In this document: positions 11,213 to 23,212 of the stretch, one piece after another | Numbering within the stretch: position 1 is the first letter of the stretch | Layout of the letters: each line of letters starts with the position of its first letter | DNA from: Podocnemis expansa | Taxonomy: Eukaryota; Chordata; Testudines; Podocnemididae | Direction: 5' to 3' | NCBI GenBank assembly: GCA_007922195.1 | Contig: ML681971.1 | Location: 24,206,078 to 24,270,077, forward strand | Length of the DNA: 64,000 nucleotides | The notes under the pieces: model-generated | What the model was told of the DNA's origin: nothing | The model's database searches: none | The model's input: only the letters and a program-made list of their open reading frames with translations | Translations under genes and position numbers: made by a program

Positions 11213-11302
11213 TTTTCAAAAGCACCCAAGCGGGTTAGGTACATAAGTCTTACTGAAATGAATAGAAGTTATGCACCTAAGCTACTTAGGTGCTTTTAAA
11301 AT
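11213..11302. repeat. Short inverted-repeat element (90 bp)
   Basis: ATTTTCAAAAGCACCCAAG at the left is the inverted counterpart of CTTAGGTGCTTTTAAAAT at the right, giving a 90-bp stem-loop. It is probably a MITE remnant. Between 11305 and 13290 I see no gene; a poly-C run lies near 11670-11685. Confidence 0.55.
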
Positions 11303-13289
11303 CTCATTCTGTGTATTTACCTAGCCTTGATACAAGTTGATGGTGGACACATGACAAGTATTCATATTTGTTATATTCATTAGGGGATATCCCATGTGGT
11401 ATCAATGTAATTCATGACTCTTTCCTCATTTATTTTTTGTAAAAGCTACATAACTTTCAAGAACCAGATTTAAAAGTGCTTGAGACTCACTTAAAAAAAA
11501 AAGGCTGCTCTTGGAGAACATTAAAAAAAATACCTGTTCAGACAGCAGGGGTCACTGTTGTTATGAAGCATATTTTATGGATGTAGACTGGGTGAGTGAG
11601 GAAAGTGGAGAAACTGGGAGAATTTCAAAGTTCTCTGAGAGTAACAAAAAAGGCAAATATTCACATAATCCCCCCCCCCCCCCAGGTTTTTGCTGAGTCT
11701 AATGGCTTTTCTTTTTATAACATCATACCAGTCAGTCTGAATAGTAAATCAATATGTGAATTTGCATTGCTACACAAGTATCTTTTCTGTATCCAAACCA
11801 CTGATTTTTTTGTTCATAAAACTATCCTTTATATAGCTAGCCCTCTCTTGTTATCACAAGAAAACCTTCTGCACAGAGACCTGCTGAAATGCTTATGCTA
11901 TTATTTGGCTGCCCAAAATGAGGACCCATTGGGGCAAGTTTCCCATGAGCAAAATTACCAAACTGGGGTATACTGAAATGTTTCTAGAACAGAATAATTG
12001 CAAGGTAGCTGATGACGCAACAAGCCATGAGTTTGTATAATGATTCTACTAATCATAGGATTAACTTTTATTAAAAAATAAGGATCTTATTACACTTAAA
12101 TTGTAATATCTGTCTGTAGCTCAAACAGCAGTTTTGGACTTGAGGCAGGAATTCCTGGCATGGCTGAAGTTTTATGAACTGTATTACATAGGAAGTTGGA
12201 GACACTAGATTATCATAGCTGTCCATTTGGGCCTTAAAATCTGTGAATCACATAATAGTTCCGCCAGTATTTTACAACATTCAGCAACCCAGAAAGTAAA
12301 AAACTCACATGAAAATGCTGGAATTGAAAAGGAAAGCAAAATAATCCCACTTTATATTAAGGATGCTTTTATAAAATCGATAAAAGTGTAAAGACGTTGT
12401 AACCATGTTACAAACCTAAGTAGAATGTATTCTAGATAGTTATAAGAATATCAGCCCAATATGTTATGAATGGTTATAAACAAATGACTAACCTGCTTGA
12501 CTCTACAAGTGGTCAACCTTTTATTAAAAATCTATTCATTATATATTAACCCTTTATAAACATGTTCAAAGTGTTTTCTGTTAATGCTTTCCTATGTGCC
12601 CTTTGTTTATTCTCATATTACTTCATCAGCCATGGAGTTGGCATGTTGTTTTGCCCAGTACTCTGTACTATCTCTGTATCTGTCACTCTGCCCACTCATG
12701 GGGCAGCCATTCCTGTCAGTGTTTATTGAGAGCCATTGCATCCAGTGAGGCATAGGGTAGATGAAAGGGGAGAACAGTGAGACCAGCAGCAGTACAGTTA
12801 ATAAGGGTAAATTTTTGAAAAGCACCTAAATAATGTTCAATGGAACCTAGACTCCAAAATGAAGTAGACAGTTTTGAAAATTTTAGCTTCAGTCTTTTGA
12901 ATTTAGGAATCTGGTGTTCTGGGGTGAAATGTGAAGTGGTAGCCTAATTAAAGAGTAATAGCAAGAGGATCATAAATAGATTCTTTGTGAAAAGCTCTGG
13001 GATCCTCCTAATTCCCTAATGTGCGAGTCAAACAAATATAAAAAATCCATCCAATATTACTAGATTAAAGCAGGTATTAGTGAAGTAATGGAGCTTTTAA
13101 TGCAAATATGTAGAAGCCAAACTTCTACTTTTTCAGTTATTTACAAAAGTGTTTTGAACTTCCAAAAGGAACTGTTTAAAGATAAGAATGAAAGATGTAC
13201 GAGACTGGGAGCCACCTATGCTGCTTGAGTTGAACATCTATCCTGGGTACTTACATGACCACCATTATGGGACACCTTGTGATTTTTAT

Positions 13290-13475
13290 TCAGCCTCACT
13301 ACACTGCTGAGAAGTAAGGAAGTGCTAGTGTCCCCTTTTTACAGATGAGGAACTAAGGCAGAGCAAGACTGAAGTTTCCTACTGAAGGTCACACAGGAAA
13401 TCTATAGCACAGAATGGAATTGAACCTCGGTTACTGAAGTGCCAAGCTAGTATCCTAATCACTGGAACATCCTTC
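13290..13475 (+). repeat. MIR-type SINE
   Basis: Shows the MIR core order: TTTTTACAGATGAGGAACTA, then AAGGTCACACAGGAAAT, then AATTGAACCTCGG and CTAATCACTGGAAC. Confidence 0.75.
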
Positions 13476-13689
13476 TTCCCACTACCCAAATGAGTACCTG
13501 GTATTATCAGGCAGTAACTGATTTATACCTACCTATATTCCCCTTCCCTTAAATCCCCCTTCTCTTTTTAGTCCCTTTTTATCCTTGTTTATTTTAATGT
13601 GCACTCCATAAAGCAATTTGATATCTGCTGATGAAAAGCACTGTACATGAGCTCAATATTTTATATTGTGAAAACAAATGCCAAATAAT

Positions 13690-13838
13690 AACAGTAATTT
13701 GCTCATCTGTTATCACCTTTCACCCTCAGGTACCATAGTGCCTCATAAACATTAATTAAGCTTCCTTTTACCTGAGTGGGGAAGACAAGCATTAGTTTAC
13801 TCATTTTCCAGATAAAAAGACGGAAAAACTGAGGCCCA
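13690..13838 (+). repeat. MIR-type SINE, truncated
   Basis: Central MIR part (TGCCTCATAAACATTAATTA, then ACTCATTTTCCAGATAAAAA and AACTGAGGCCCA). It stops just where the Penelope-like element begins, so the latter may have inserted into it. Confidence 0.5.
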
Positions 13839-13859
13839 CGTTTTTAATAACATCCACTA

Positions 13860-14885
13860 ACATTGGGTGTCCCCATTCTGAGCACCAATCTGAAACAACT
13901 AGAAGCTTTCTTAAATCTACGGTACCCACCTGGAGAAGTAAAGAAACATTGACAGAGCCAGACGGGTACCCCGCAGTCAACTACTACAGGAAAGGCCCAA
14001 AAAAGAAAACAATAGAACGTCACTGGTCACCACATACCACCTTCAAGTCAGACCTCTACAACAGATCATTAAGGACCTCCACGCTATTTTAAAAGATGAC
14101 CCCTCACTCTCTCTAGCCTTGGGAGGCAGACTTCTCGTCACCTACAGACAACCCCCAAACCTTAAAAACAGATACTTCCCAGCAACTACAGCCCTAACAA
14201 CAGAAACATTAAAGCAGGCACATATCCCTGCAACAAACCACACTGCCAACTTTGTCCACGTATCTGCACATAGGACCTAATCAAGCCAGCTACTCTATCA
14301 AAGGGACATTCACCTGCTCATCCAATAATGTGATTTATGCCATCATGTGCCAGAAATGCCCCCATGCCTTATACATTGCACAAACAGGACAGTCCCTACG
14401 CAGAAGAATAAATGGGCACAAAACTGACATCAGAAATCACAACACAAAAACAAGCAGTTGCTGAGCACTTCCATCTTCCTAATCACTCCACTGATGATAT
14501 GTTAACAATGGCCCTCAAGAAAATCAATGGGACATCAAGACTTTAAAGAGAAACAGGAGAAATTCAATTAATATGCAGATTAGATTGTGTGAAGGCAGGG
14601 CTGAATCGTGACTATGGATTCTTTTCACATTGTAACAGGTCATTTGACTTCAGCCTCCCTCTGTATGCTGTTTCCTAGAGTTTGAATCCTTACAAATACT
14701 CTGATTTGCTGTTGCAGTATGATCTGATCCCATTTCTTACACTCTTCTACATTTATTTTCATCCTATTTTTGTAAGTTACACCTCTTCAAAGAGTCTGAC
14801 GAAGTGGGATATTCTCCCACAAAAGCTCATGCGATAAATAAATCTGTTAGTCTTTAAGTGCCACAAGACTCCTTGCTTTTTTTAA
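13860..14885 (+). mobile_element. Penelope-like retroelement, 5'-truncated, with decayed GIY-YIG endonuclease
   Basis: Several shifted frames together show the C-terminal part of a Penelope-type protein. In order: reverse-transcriptase tail phrases (TYHLQ, ALGGRLLVTYRQPPNLKNR) near 14030-14170, a cysteine knuckle (PCNKPHCQLCP) near 14230-14260, and a GIY-YIG-like domain in the open frame 14252-14464 with VIYAIMCQKC and ALYIAQT, then LRRRINGH. The GIY is VIY, and YIG reads YIA. Stops and frameshifts separate these parts, so the copy is dead. The 3' untranslated tail (about 14580-14880) ends in the string that recurs elsewhere in the window: GAAGTGGGATATTCTCCCAC, then CTGTTAGTCTTTAAGTGCC and ACAAGACTCCTTG. 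Family identity is firm; the exact clade (for example Neptune-like) is inferred. Confidence 0.85.
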
Positions 14886-14985
14886 CTAGGGTCTGATTTC
14901 AGATGTGCTGAGCACCTGCAAATCTCTAGGTCTTCAACTGGAATTGTGGGTGGTTGGTTCTTCTGAAAAATCAGACTATACTTGT
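14886..14985. repeat. Short inverted-repeat remnant
   Basis: GGTCTGATTTCAGATGTGCT at the left pairs loosely with TTCTTCTGAAAAATCAGAC at the right. This resembles other short MITE-like stem-loops in the window. Confidence 0.35.
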
Positions 14986-15779
14986 CACACACCAAGTCAA
15001 TTTCCAAATAGGGAGAACTCAGGAGCCATGACTCTTAACCTTGCATAACAAACATTTGACAACAGTGTCTCTTATTAGCATTATTGTAAGGCAGGCTTAG
15101 AAGCAGTGCCTAACAGCTTCTGAAGGGGAGCAACTAATCTGCATGGGTTTTGTATTTGCATGAGCACAAAGAACATATATTAGCATAGTCACACTATGGG
15201 TGCAGGGCAATATGGGTAATGGTATTTGGGTTTGTTTGATCACAAATCTGTCAATATCTGTAATTCCACTGAAGGGAAACATGAAATACTGTCTTTTTTT
15301 CATATACTACTCTCTGATTGTTCAAAATCTGTTTGGGTTAGTTGAAGGGTAAAAGCTACCCTTAGCAAAGAGAAACTTGTAAGAGAGGCCACAGCCTGTT
15401 TCAGGCTGGGACAGGGAAGAGAGAGAGGGAGGTTGTCTAGTTGAGGCTGGAGCTATGTCTGAGATAATTACCTCACTCTCTGGCTCCATGGTCAAATAGT
15501 AGATATGGCTAGGCTTCTTATAAGGCTTTTCTTTGTTATTTTAAGAGAAGAAGCTGTTTATAGCTACTTGAGGTTTAAAAGTTGAAATCATTGAGAGAGA
15601 CAAACCTTTCTGAGCTGAATCACTGAAGAGGAGCAGCAGATGAAGTAAGTGACTAGTGGGTGGATGCTGTGAGTGACCAGCAGGTGGACAGTGGCTGGTG
15701 AGAGTGGAGCATGAGTGACCAGTGAGTAGCACTGGCAGACAGCTGGTGTGAAAGACACTCCCTACACACCTTGGGTTTG

Positions 15780-16145
15780 TTAGGAGCCTGTCTTTGCACT
15801 GATCCTTCAGATCTGTGCTGGTTTTGCTATTGAGTTCACATGTGCTGTTATGCTGTGTGGGATCATGTTGGGAACCTGTTCTGCACTGATTCTTCAAATC
15901 AGTGCTGACTTTTGTTACTGGGCCTTTTACATTTTGTTTTATTACTATTAAAAGTTCTGTAAACTACACTCAGACTTGTGCTTGTAAGTGTGGAACATTA
16001 CCCCTTTGGGGTGCCCAGGAAATAGTGCATGATTTCCCAGAAAACTGGGTGGGGGCTTGAGCTGGTTGGTGCTGTAATATTACTTGGAAACCCTAGATAT
16101 AGAATCTGGCCCTTGTTCTGCCAACTCACCCTGGCAGGAGGGTTA
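15780..16145 (+). repeat. Possible LTR or other retroelement end
   Basis: A unit of about 87 bp is imperfectly repeated (TTTGCACTGATCCTTCAGAT near 15792, TCTGCACTGATTCTTCAAAT near 15880). It is followed by ATTACTATTAAAAGTTCTGT, then TTGGGGTGCCCAGGAA and ACTGGGTGGGGGCTTGAGC. The order (polyadenylation-like signal, then a G-rich end) suggests an old LTR, but no internal genes adjoin it. The family is not certain. The stretch 15000-15780 holds only a small GTGACCAG-rich degenerate tandem at 15645-15735. Confidence 0.35.
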
Positions 16146-16329
16146 AATTATAAATGAGAAAAATTCTTCTTAGGTCCTTTAGTCTGATGGTGCACTTGAA
16201 AATCTACCTTTAAAATATTAATTTAATTTTTTAAATTGAAAAGAGCTTATGTATTTAACTTCCCAATTTTACTGTGGTAAAATAAGAAAATACAGGTCAG
16301 ATCTTTTGATAGAGTCTTTCTCTCCAACT

Positions 16330-16505
16330 CTTTTCTAAACCTAAGAATTAATTGATGGAACAGTAGCACTAACAAGCCCCAGACAGACTGGAGCTCTATT
16401 GTGCTGGGTGCTCTATAATCCCCCTTAAAAAATAAAACCGTCCCTACCTCAAAGAACTTACAATCTAATTTGAAACATGACACAACAGAGATAAAGTAAA
16501 GTATA
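16330..16505 (+). repeat. MIR-type SINE
   Basis: Contains CTATTGTGCTGGGTGCTCTA, then CCGTCCCTACCTCAAAGAAC and TTACAATCTAATTTGA. This is the 5' half of the SINE form common in this window. Confidence 0.65.
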
Positions 16506-16967
16506 TAACAGAGATCATTAGCAGGAGGTGAAAGATCAGTGTTGTGGTTCTAGAAATGCAGTTACTTGGACTAGCTATGTGTATAATTTGCAACTTTCAA
16601 TCTTTTTAAAATATGTACATGAATATGAGATTTGAATCAATTGTTAACAGGCCACAAATCAACCTGCTTTTTGATTTGTTTTAAATGCCATATTTTATGT
16701 TGTAGGCACATACTTGATGTTAGAGAAGATATATGACACCAGAAACAACATTTGGGAACTTTAACCATCCTTACTGTCAGTAAACAGATATAAAGAGATG
16801 GAGATTACTGTCCTTTTATTGATAATAAAATAGAGCTCAGGAATGCTTGCAGGAAGTTTGCAGGTAGAAAAGTCCCAATAAATTATATATACTTTTTTTT
16901 TTTTTAGCTAGGCAAATGAGTATGTGTAGTGGCTTGTTTCTGGGTGAGTGAGGTCACCTTCCAACAA

Positions 16968-17305
16968 GGGTGTCACTAGCGCCGGGTACACAGGGCACAT
17001 GCCTTGAATCCCAGCGCCAGTGCCCCTAGTCTGGCGGGGCCCACCTCTCCCAGTCTGGGCTGGAGATCTGGGGCCCAGCTGCCCGTGGCCGCAGCATACC
17101 AGTCCCCAGCGGGGGATCCAGGGTTCAGCCGCCTGCGGCCGTGGAGGCCACTCCTGGCCCTGTCCCCAGCCGAGGATCCGGGGCTCAGCTGCTTACAGCT
17201 GCTCCTGGTCCTGTCCCTGGCTGGGGGCGTGGCCTGTGGCCAGGGGGCATGGCCTGGGCCAGTGCCCCGGGTGCTTCCCTGGGGCAGTGACACCTCTGCC
17301 TTCCA
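16968..17305. mobile_element. GC-rich hAT-like nonautonomous element
   Basis: Left end GGGTGTCACTAGCGCCGGGT and right end GGGGCAGTGACACCTCTGCC are inverted relatives. The body repeats short CCAGC/GGGGCTCAGC phrases. Related GC-rich units occur at 37.5, 43.9 and 53.7 kb. No protein is recognised in the overlapping frames. Confidence 0.55.
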
Positions 17306-17360
17306 ACATCAAGCCCTCTAGCTTCATAACATCACATGATTCAGCTGCTATATTCTAGTA

Positions 17361-17470
17361 CAGTGGTTCTCAACCTTATATGGGTCATTATACAGTTGGT
17401 GTTGTGCAAGACCCTATAGGGCACACCAGCCCCCCACCTCCTGCTCTCTTGTGCCACACTTACTACTGTG
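17361..17470. mobile_element. hAT-like left-end fragment
   Basis: Begins ACAGTGGTTCTCAACCTT, the terminal motif shared with the elements at 4972 and 39314. I find no matching right end, so only a fragment can be supported. Confidence 0.5.
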
Positions 17471-17729
17471 TGGTGCCACTGTACTATGTCCAGACAGAGT
17501 GGTCAAAAACAGCTAGTCTAGCATACATGAACTTAAATACTCTTGAAATGCCCAGTTACACCAATAAAGAACTTAGAACATAGAGTTCTGAACAGCATGT
17601 TCGCATGATGCTGGAGTCAAGCTTGCATCAAGTGTGCAATGGAGTGAAACATGCCCTCTTTCTGCCTGAAAACACCTCCTCCTTTTTAATCTGTGCAGAT
17701 GGAGGTTCAGGACACACGCACAACTAGCC

Positions 17730-17880
17730 TCTTACCCATCATATGGAAGCTCCTTTGGGCAGGGATTATCTGCTACTATGTATTTGTACAGCGTCAAGCA
17801 TAATGTAACTCATTCTCAGTTGCAGCCCCTATGTGCTGCTGTAATACTAATAATAGAAGGCAGTAGTGCTGTCTGTTGGG
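17730..17880 (-). repeat. MIR-type SINE, reverse orientation
   Basis: Shows GGAAGCTCCTTTGGGCAGGG, then TTTGTACAGCGTCAAGCATA, the reverse complement of the MIR 5' half as it appears at 16.3 kb and 22.5 kb. Confidence 0.6.
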
Positions 17881-18224
17881 ATCTGGGCAGAACTGCACCT
17901 ACGCAGTTTGTGAGGGGCTTCTTTATGTAAAAGTCATGCACTGTTTTGTCCATATACATTAGTGTAAAGCATCTCAGAATTTTTCCGGGGAGGGGGGGTA
18001 TCATGCACCCTGGGTTTCTGTTGAAACCAAAAAGCACTTTGTAAAATATCTAAGTCAAATTCTGCAAATCCTTACTCAGGCAAAACTCCCAGTGTCATCA
18101 TTAGAAGACTTGCCTGTAGGAAGACCACAGAATTTTACCCTGTGATTTTAAATAAATGAATGACAATTGTTCTGGAAGTTATGGAGAAGATGCTGCATTG
18201 CAATGTGATGAGTAAGATAATACT

Positions 18225-18420
18225 TTGTGCCTCTATTGCACCTCACATCACCCTGTGTTATTCATCAATTGTTTAGCCTATTTTACATAGAGAGAAAGTG
18301 AAGCACTGAGAGGTTAAGTGACTTGCCCAAGGGAACACAGAAAGTCAATGGCAGCAAGAAGAACAGAAGTCAGAGCTGATTCACCATTCTGTGCTTGAGT
18401 CCCAGGATCGCTCTTGCTGT
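18225..18420 (+). repeat. MIR-type SINE
   Basis: Clear MIR core: GAAGCACTGAGAGGTTAAGT, GACTTGCCCAAGGGAACACA and GTCAATGGCAGC in order. Confidence 0.8.
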
Positions 18421-19007
18421 GAAATTCCACAGTCCAACCCAACATACAACAACTATTTTTCCTAATCACTCCCTCATTCTAATAAAATAATATGTTTTAA
18501 CAAACCTTAGACAGCAAATAGCCTCTCCCAAATTATGAAAGGCAAAGAGTAGGCTGAATATTATAAAAGGTAGCACATATCATGCCTCCTTACAATGAAC
18601 TGCAGCATAGGTTTGACTCAAGAATACATATCTGCTCAGTATTTCAGTTTACATTCAGCAGACCTGCAAATAAGACAGCAAAGGGGATAGTAAAAACAAG
18701 AAGCCTTTTTACTCAAACTTTGCTTTAATGTGGATTAAAGTTTTCCTCTTTGGATAGGAAGACAAAAATGGAGTGTATGATCTCTTTCCAACATTTTTTC
18801 TGGGAATCATTCTGCTGGGTCTTTTTCAAAACCAGTTTGGCTCCTCTCCATCCCATCCTTTTGAAGAATTTCTGTGTCCTAGTTTTCCAGTTAAATGAAA
18901 CTGTTCTAGCCATAAATGTGTAGGCCTCATCAGGAATTTGAGTCCAAGAAGATTACCCGTCTTCAGTGTCTCAGGTCATTGTTCAGCTTCCAGCTAACAG
19001 AACTGTA

Positions 19008-19375
19008 CAGCTAGTCCTCACTTAGTGACCTACTCATTTAGTGACCCCTCAGAGTTATGACCGGCTCTCTGATGAGTTGGTATTATGGCGATGTACGAGA
19101 ACTCGCATCAACTCTCTCAGATTACCTATATTTACAGTACACTATGCAAACTAAGTTCAGTACATTAGAGCTTAAAACATTTAAAATATATATTAAAAAT
19201 GTTATAAATGATGCAAAGGTGACATTAAAACTGTCTACCGATGGTTGAAAAACCCACTACCAGTAAAGTACATTATGCCTGAAATACCGGTAAGGGCTGC
19301 TCCTCGTTTAGTGACCAATTCGTTTATCAACCGGGTTTCAGGAACGGAACCCGGTCACTAAGTGAGGACTACCTG
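19008..19375. mobile_element. Tigger/pogo-like MITE
   Basis: A 368-bp element with inverted ends of about 22 bp (CAGCTAGTCCTCACTTAGTG at left, CACTAAGTGAGGACTACCTG at right). It is flanked by TA dinucleotides at 19006-19007 and 19376-19377. The TA duplication and the CAG(G)TAGTCC start are typical of pogo/Tigger members of Tc1-mariner. No transposase frame survives. Confidence 0.8.
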
Positions 19376-19449
19376 TATTCGCTACAAGCCACAGAAGAAG
19401 AAAAAGGAGGAGGAGAAAAACTTGCGCAATCAGAGTAGTATATGACCAG

Positions 19450-19620
19450 TGGCATAGCGAGGGTGTCCTGTGACCACCAGTGCCTCGAGGCCAAGCCCAC
19501 ATCTGTGCTCCCCAGGATGCCCCTTACCATCCCACACCTTGAAGTTCCTACCCCCCAGCACCCCCCTGCAGCCTGCCACCCAGGGGCTTGGCTCCCTCAT
19601 CGCCATGGCACTGCATATGA
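19450..19620. repeat. Possible hAT-like left-end fragment
   Basis: CCAGTGGCATAGCGAGGGTG resembles the start of the GC-rich family seen at 37.5 kb. It runs into a C-rich block with no matching right end. Confidence 0.35.
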
Positions 19621-20022
19621 CCTCAGTCTATATTAATCTAGTTCTCATAGGTAACATTTTCTAAATCTGCCTCAAGTACTTAACAGCATAAATTGAATTT
19701 TTAAATGTGAAGTAGGCATGGATGAATTTAAGGGTTATCTACATACTGAGTTATTCCTGATTAACTATATATGATTAGCCCAGTGGGTTAAACTGAACAG
19801 CAATCAGGCCCTCTCATTCCAGAATAGGAGCATCCACAGAGAGTTAATCAGGGATAACTCCATGTGCAAAAAAACCCCCTTCATCTGACTGAAAATTAAT
19901 GGGATTTAGGGACACAGCTACAAAGATATTTAGGCACCTAAAGATGCATTGCTCCATTCAGTATTCCAATACCTCATTGATGTCAGAACTTTCATTTCTT
20001 TGAATACCTTTAAAAAATGTAA

Positions 20023-20378
20023 GGGTATGTCTACACTAGCAAATTACTCCAGATTAAGGAGGCTTAATCCAACTAATTTGAGCCCTTTCTACAGTAGGCT
20101 TTGCCTAGTTTGAACTAAAATTATTCTGAAATTTAGTTCAAACTAGCACACTGTAGTCATGCCAGCTCAAACTAAATACATTAGAACTAATGGTTATTTC
20201 GAACTAACTGTGTTTTTGTAGTTCAAACTAACTTTTTAGTTCAAACTAGCCACGCTTTTTTTACTTCAAACTAAAAAGTTGGTTCAAACTAAAAAAAATG
20301 CAGTTAGTCTGAATAAACTTTAAACTACTTAGTTTGGAATAAGCAAGTCTGACCTAAGATTTAAGTGTAGGCATAGCC
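20023..20378. mobile_element. Harbinger-like MITE
   Basis: A 356-bp element with ends GGGTATGTCTACACTAGC and GTGTAGGCATAGCC. It is flanked by TAA on both sides (20020-20022 and 20379-20381). Three-base TWA-type duplications with GG-starting ends are characteristic of PIF/Harbinger. The interior is built of TTCAAACTAA/TTAGTTCAAAC repeats in both orientations, so the whole unit could fold into a long stem. Confidence 0.8.
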
Positions 20379-20384
20379 TAAGTG

Positions 20385-20466
20385 ATTTGCTCAAGGCAGA
20401 GCAGGAAACTGAACCTGTCTCCCCCAAGTCCAAAACTGACAGCTTAATCACTGGACCATCTTTCTA
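20385..20466 (+). repeat. MIR-type SINE 3' part
   Basis: GATTTGCTCAAGGCAGAGCA, then GGAAACTGAACCTG and TTAATCACTGGACCATC. It sits directly beside the Harbinger-like MITE, which probably inserted into it. Confidence 0.55.
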
Positions 20467-22429
20467 GGTCTAAATAGAACCTATACAATTCATCCAGATG
20501 CGGGCCTGTAATTTTTAATCTGTGTAGAATTTATTAGCTTGTCTAAAAAGAGAATGACATTGATGTATATTGTACTGAAAAAGGGAACTTGTGTCTTATG
20601 CAACAAAAGTCCTCTATGTATAATTTAAAGAAGATCAAATGTTTCCTGTATTTGCAGTCATAAATACATCTGCCTCAAAACCACTTTTGTCCGCACACAA
20701 CTTGCTTCTGAACCAAAATACCCACGTTCAGACTAGAGGTGTGTTTGGCACAAGGGAATGGCCCTACAATAGAAGCAGTATAACACATCCATGTACTGTC
20801 AAAGCCTGACACAATGCCTAGGATAAACCATCTGCACACACCAGGGGAGCTAGGAGCAGAAACCTTTTTCTTTAGCTTCAGAAGCACATGCCTCTAGCCC
20901 TTGAACTAAAGGAAAAATTTCATATTACAGCTCCCTTATTATCTACGAGAATGAGGCATCACTCACTCATCCATACACAGCCATGCCCAGAAAGACTCGG
21001 TGGAGGTGGGTAAAGAGTCAGAGTAACTACTGATGGTAAAGACCTATTGGAGCACATAATGCAGAATACAGTCTCAGTTATAACACAGAGCAGATATCAA
21101 ACAGGTAACACACAAAAACTGACCAAAAGACTTAAGTGGCTAGCCTCCAAAATTTCTCTAGCTGCCCCACTTAATGACCTGTTACTGGGATACGTTCCCC
21201 CACCACAGAGTGAGAAGGGCTCAACTGCTAATAGTCATCACCAGTTCAAACCTGGCACAGGCTCATAGAGAATGTAACTGGTTGGTTACCACCAGATGGG
21301 TGTTTGGTGGTTAATCGGTCTTAGCCCTGTACTTCGAGAAGGTATGTCCATGTTGCAAAAGACAGCTACAAAACTGGCACATCCATTCACCATCTATGCT
21401 CACAAGGACACGGTTAAGGTGGAGCCATGGGGCTTGTGATATTTCACTCCCACAACCTGTGCTGTACCAGTTTCTGTAGCCAGAGGACTTGTATTTAGAG
21501 TAGTCTATTCGGCATATTCCTGCAGCACTAAAAATTCACTTCCCTTAAAATCAAACACGCACACAGGCCCCAAAAGTTCATGAGCAAATTTGGAAACATC
21601 ATGTTTGAAACCAGCAAGGCGGCACTGCCAGCATCATCTTTCAACAGATTAATGTGTAGGCCCCAAATGGAGGGAACTAGTTACCATGCTTCCTCAGCCC
21701 TGATCAAGTACTGTGAATATAGCCACACTGCAAAGCAGACTTGTTGGGAAACACAAGAGCTAACTCAATGTAGAGACAAGAAGCTATGCTTGCTGACCAC
21801 TGCTCTGCCTCTGTTCCCTCTGCCCCCACCCCAGCTGTGGGACTCTGATCTACAGGATCATGCTTTAATCCTCCCTTGGCTGCATTCCTCAGACACCCAA
21901 GGGGCCTCCAACAGATCATCTGGAGAGGATGCACACTGCGCTTACTTCCTGTCTCCAGGTTTATGCCAAAACAGATTGGCTTAGTCATATGCAAACAGTT
22001 CTCAGGAATGTTACATGAAGTGTCACGCTAATTCCCACAGCACACCCTTTGAAGCACTGTGGGGAGTGGCTGGCTAAGGTCACATTTGTTGGAGGTCCAG
22101 ATCCAGGCTCTGCCAGGAGATCCCCAGAAGTCTTTGCTGCTGAACATCAAACAGCATGACACACACTTTGCTGCTCAAATTAGCAGGTAATACAGGGTTT
22201 GTCCTGTCTGGCAGGGGTTCACAAGAGTACAGAAGGGCTAGTCTGGACTAGGAGAAAAAAAATGTATTCTGAGGCCAGGCTTTGGGGTAAGAATAATCTC
22301 TGCAGAGTGACCACAAAATGCAGGGGGGATCCCACTGTTCTGGATATCCCCAGTTCTTCTTAACCATCCCATGGCCATGGAAACCACTGCAAAAGCTTTA
22401 GCAGAGGAACATTATGGGAGGGGATGGAT

Positions 22430-22640
22430 AGTCTGGTGGTTGAAGGTGAGGCAATCTGGATGCCTTTCCCAGTAATCTGCTAGACATTACTTGTGAGAGG
22501 CTGGATAAATCACCAATTCTCTCTGTCCTCTCATAATACTTCATTTCTTCTGCCCTTTCTCTAGCTTGTCTATTTAGACTGTAAGCTCTATAGGGCAGGG
22601 ACTTTCTTGCACTATGTGCTTGTGTAACACCTAGCACAAA
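22430..22640 (-). repeat. MIR-type SINE, reverse orientation
   Basis: GTCTATTTAGACTGTAAGCT, then AGGGCAGGGACTTTCTTGCA and AACACCTAGCACAA. This is the reverse complement of the SINE 5' half. Between 20470 and 22430 I see no gene and no clear repeat. Confidence 0.65.
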
Positions 22641-22653
22641 ACAGGGCATCTAA

Positions 22654-22931
22654 TGGTATGTCTACATTGCAGCTAGGATCAAGGGTCCCAGCCCAAGCAG
22701 ACAGACTTACATTAGCTCAATTTGAGCAATGTGGATGTTGTAGCGCAGGCAACAGTTTGGGCTCTCAAACCCACCCAACCTCCTGGATGTGAGCCTGGGT
22801 AACTGGCCTGACTCCCTGCCAGAGCCATGATGTCCAAACTGCTAATGCTAACACAGTCCCCTCAAGCTGATCTTGTGTCAGTCTATCTACCTGGGTTGGG
22901 AGAGGTCACTTCCAGCATCAGAGCATACCCA
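22654..22931. mobile_element. Harbinger-like MITE, degenerate
   Basis: Left end TGGTATGTCTACATTGCAGC; right end AGAGCATACCC. These match loosely in inverted orientation. The flanking duplication (TAA / AAA) is imperfect, so the right boundary is approximate. Confidence 0.5.
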
Positions 22932-23121
22932 AATACTACTGTCATGTAAATTAGATAATAAATAATGAGAAGATGAACATGGGTACACAGCAGAAAAAGA
23001 ACAGAATCCTATTTGAAGGCCAAAGTTTCTCAATCTCTGATTCTTTGGTTCTAAATAAAAGGGATGGCATATGAACTGTGAAATTTAGATCTTAGCATTC
23101 AGGAAGGGCAGCCAGAACCAT

Positions 23122-23212
23122 GTGAGAAAATTGTTCTGGAAGAGCCACAGTCCACTTCCCCATCATCATCGTGAGAAAATTGTTCCGGAAGAGCCACAAC
23201 TCTCTTCCCTGT
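23122..23212 (+). repeat. 49-bp tandem duplication
   Basis: GTGAGAAAATTGTTCTGGAA begins at 23122 and recurs with one change at 23171, continuing AGAGCCACA in both. Two copies only. From 23212 to 24950 I see no gene or strong repeat beyond a 12-base A run near 24710. Confidence 0.8.
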
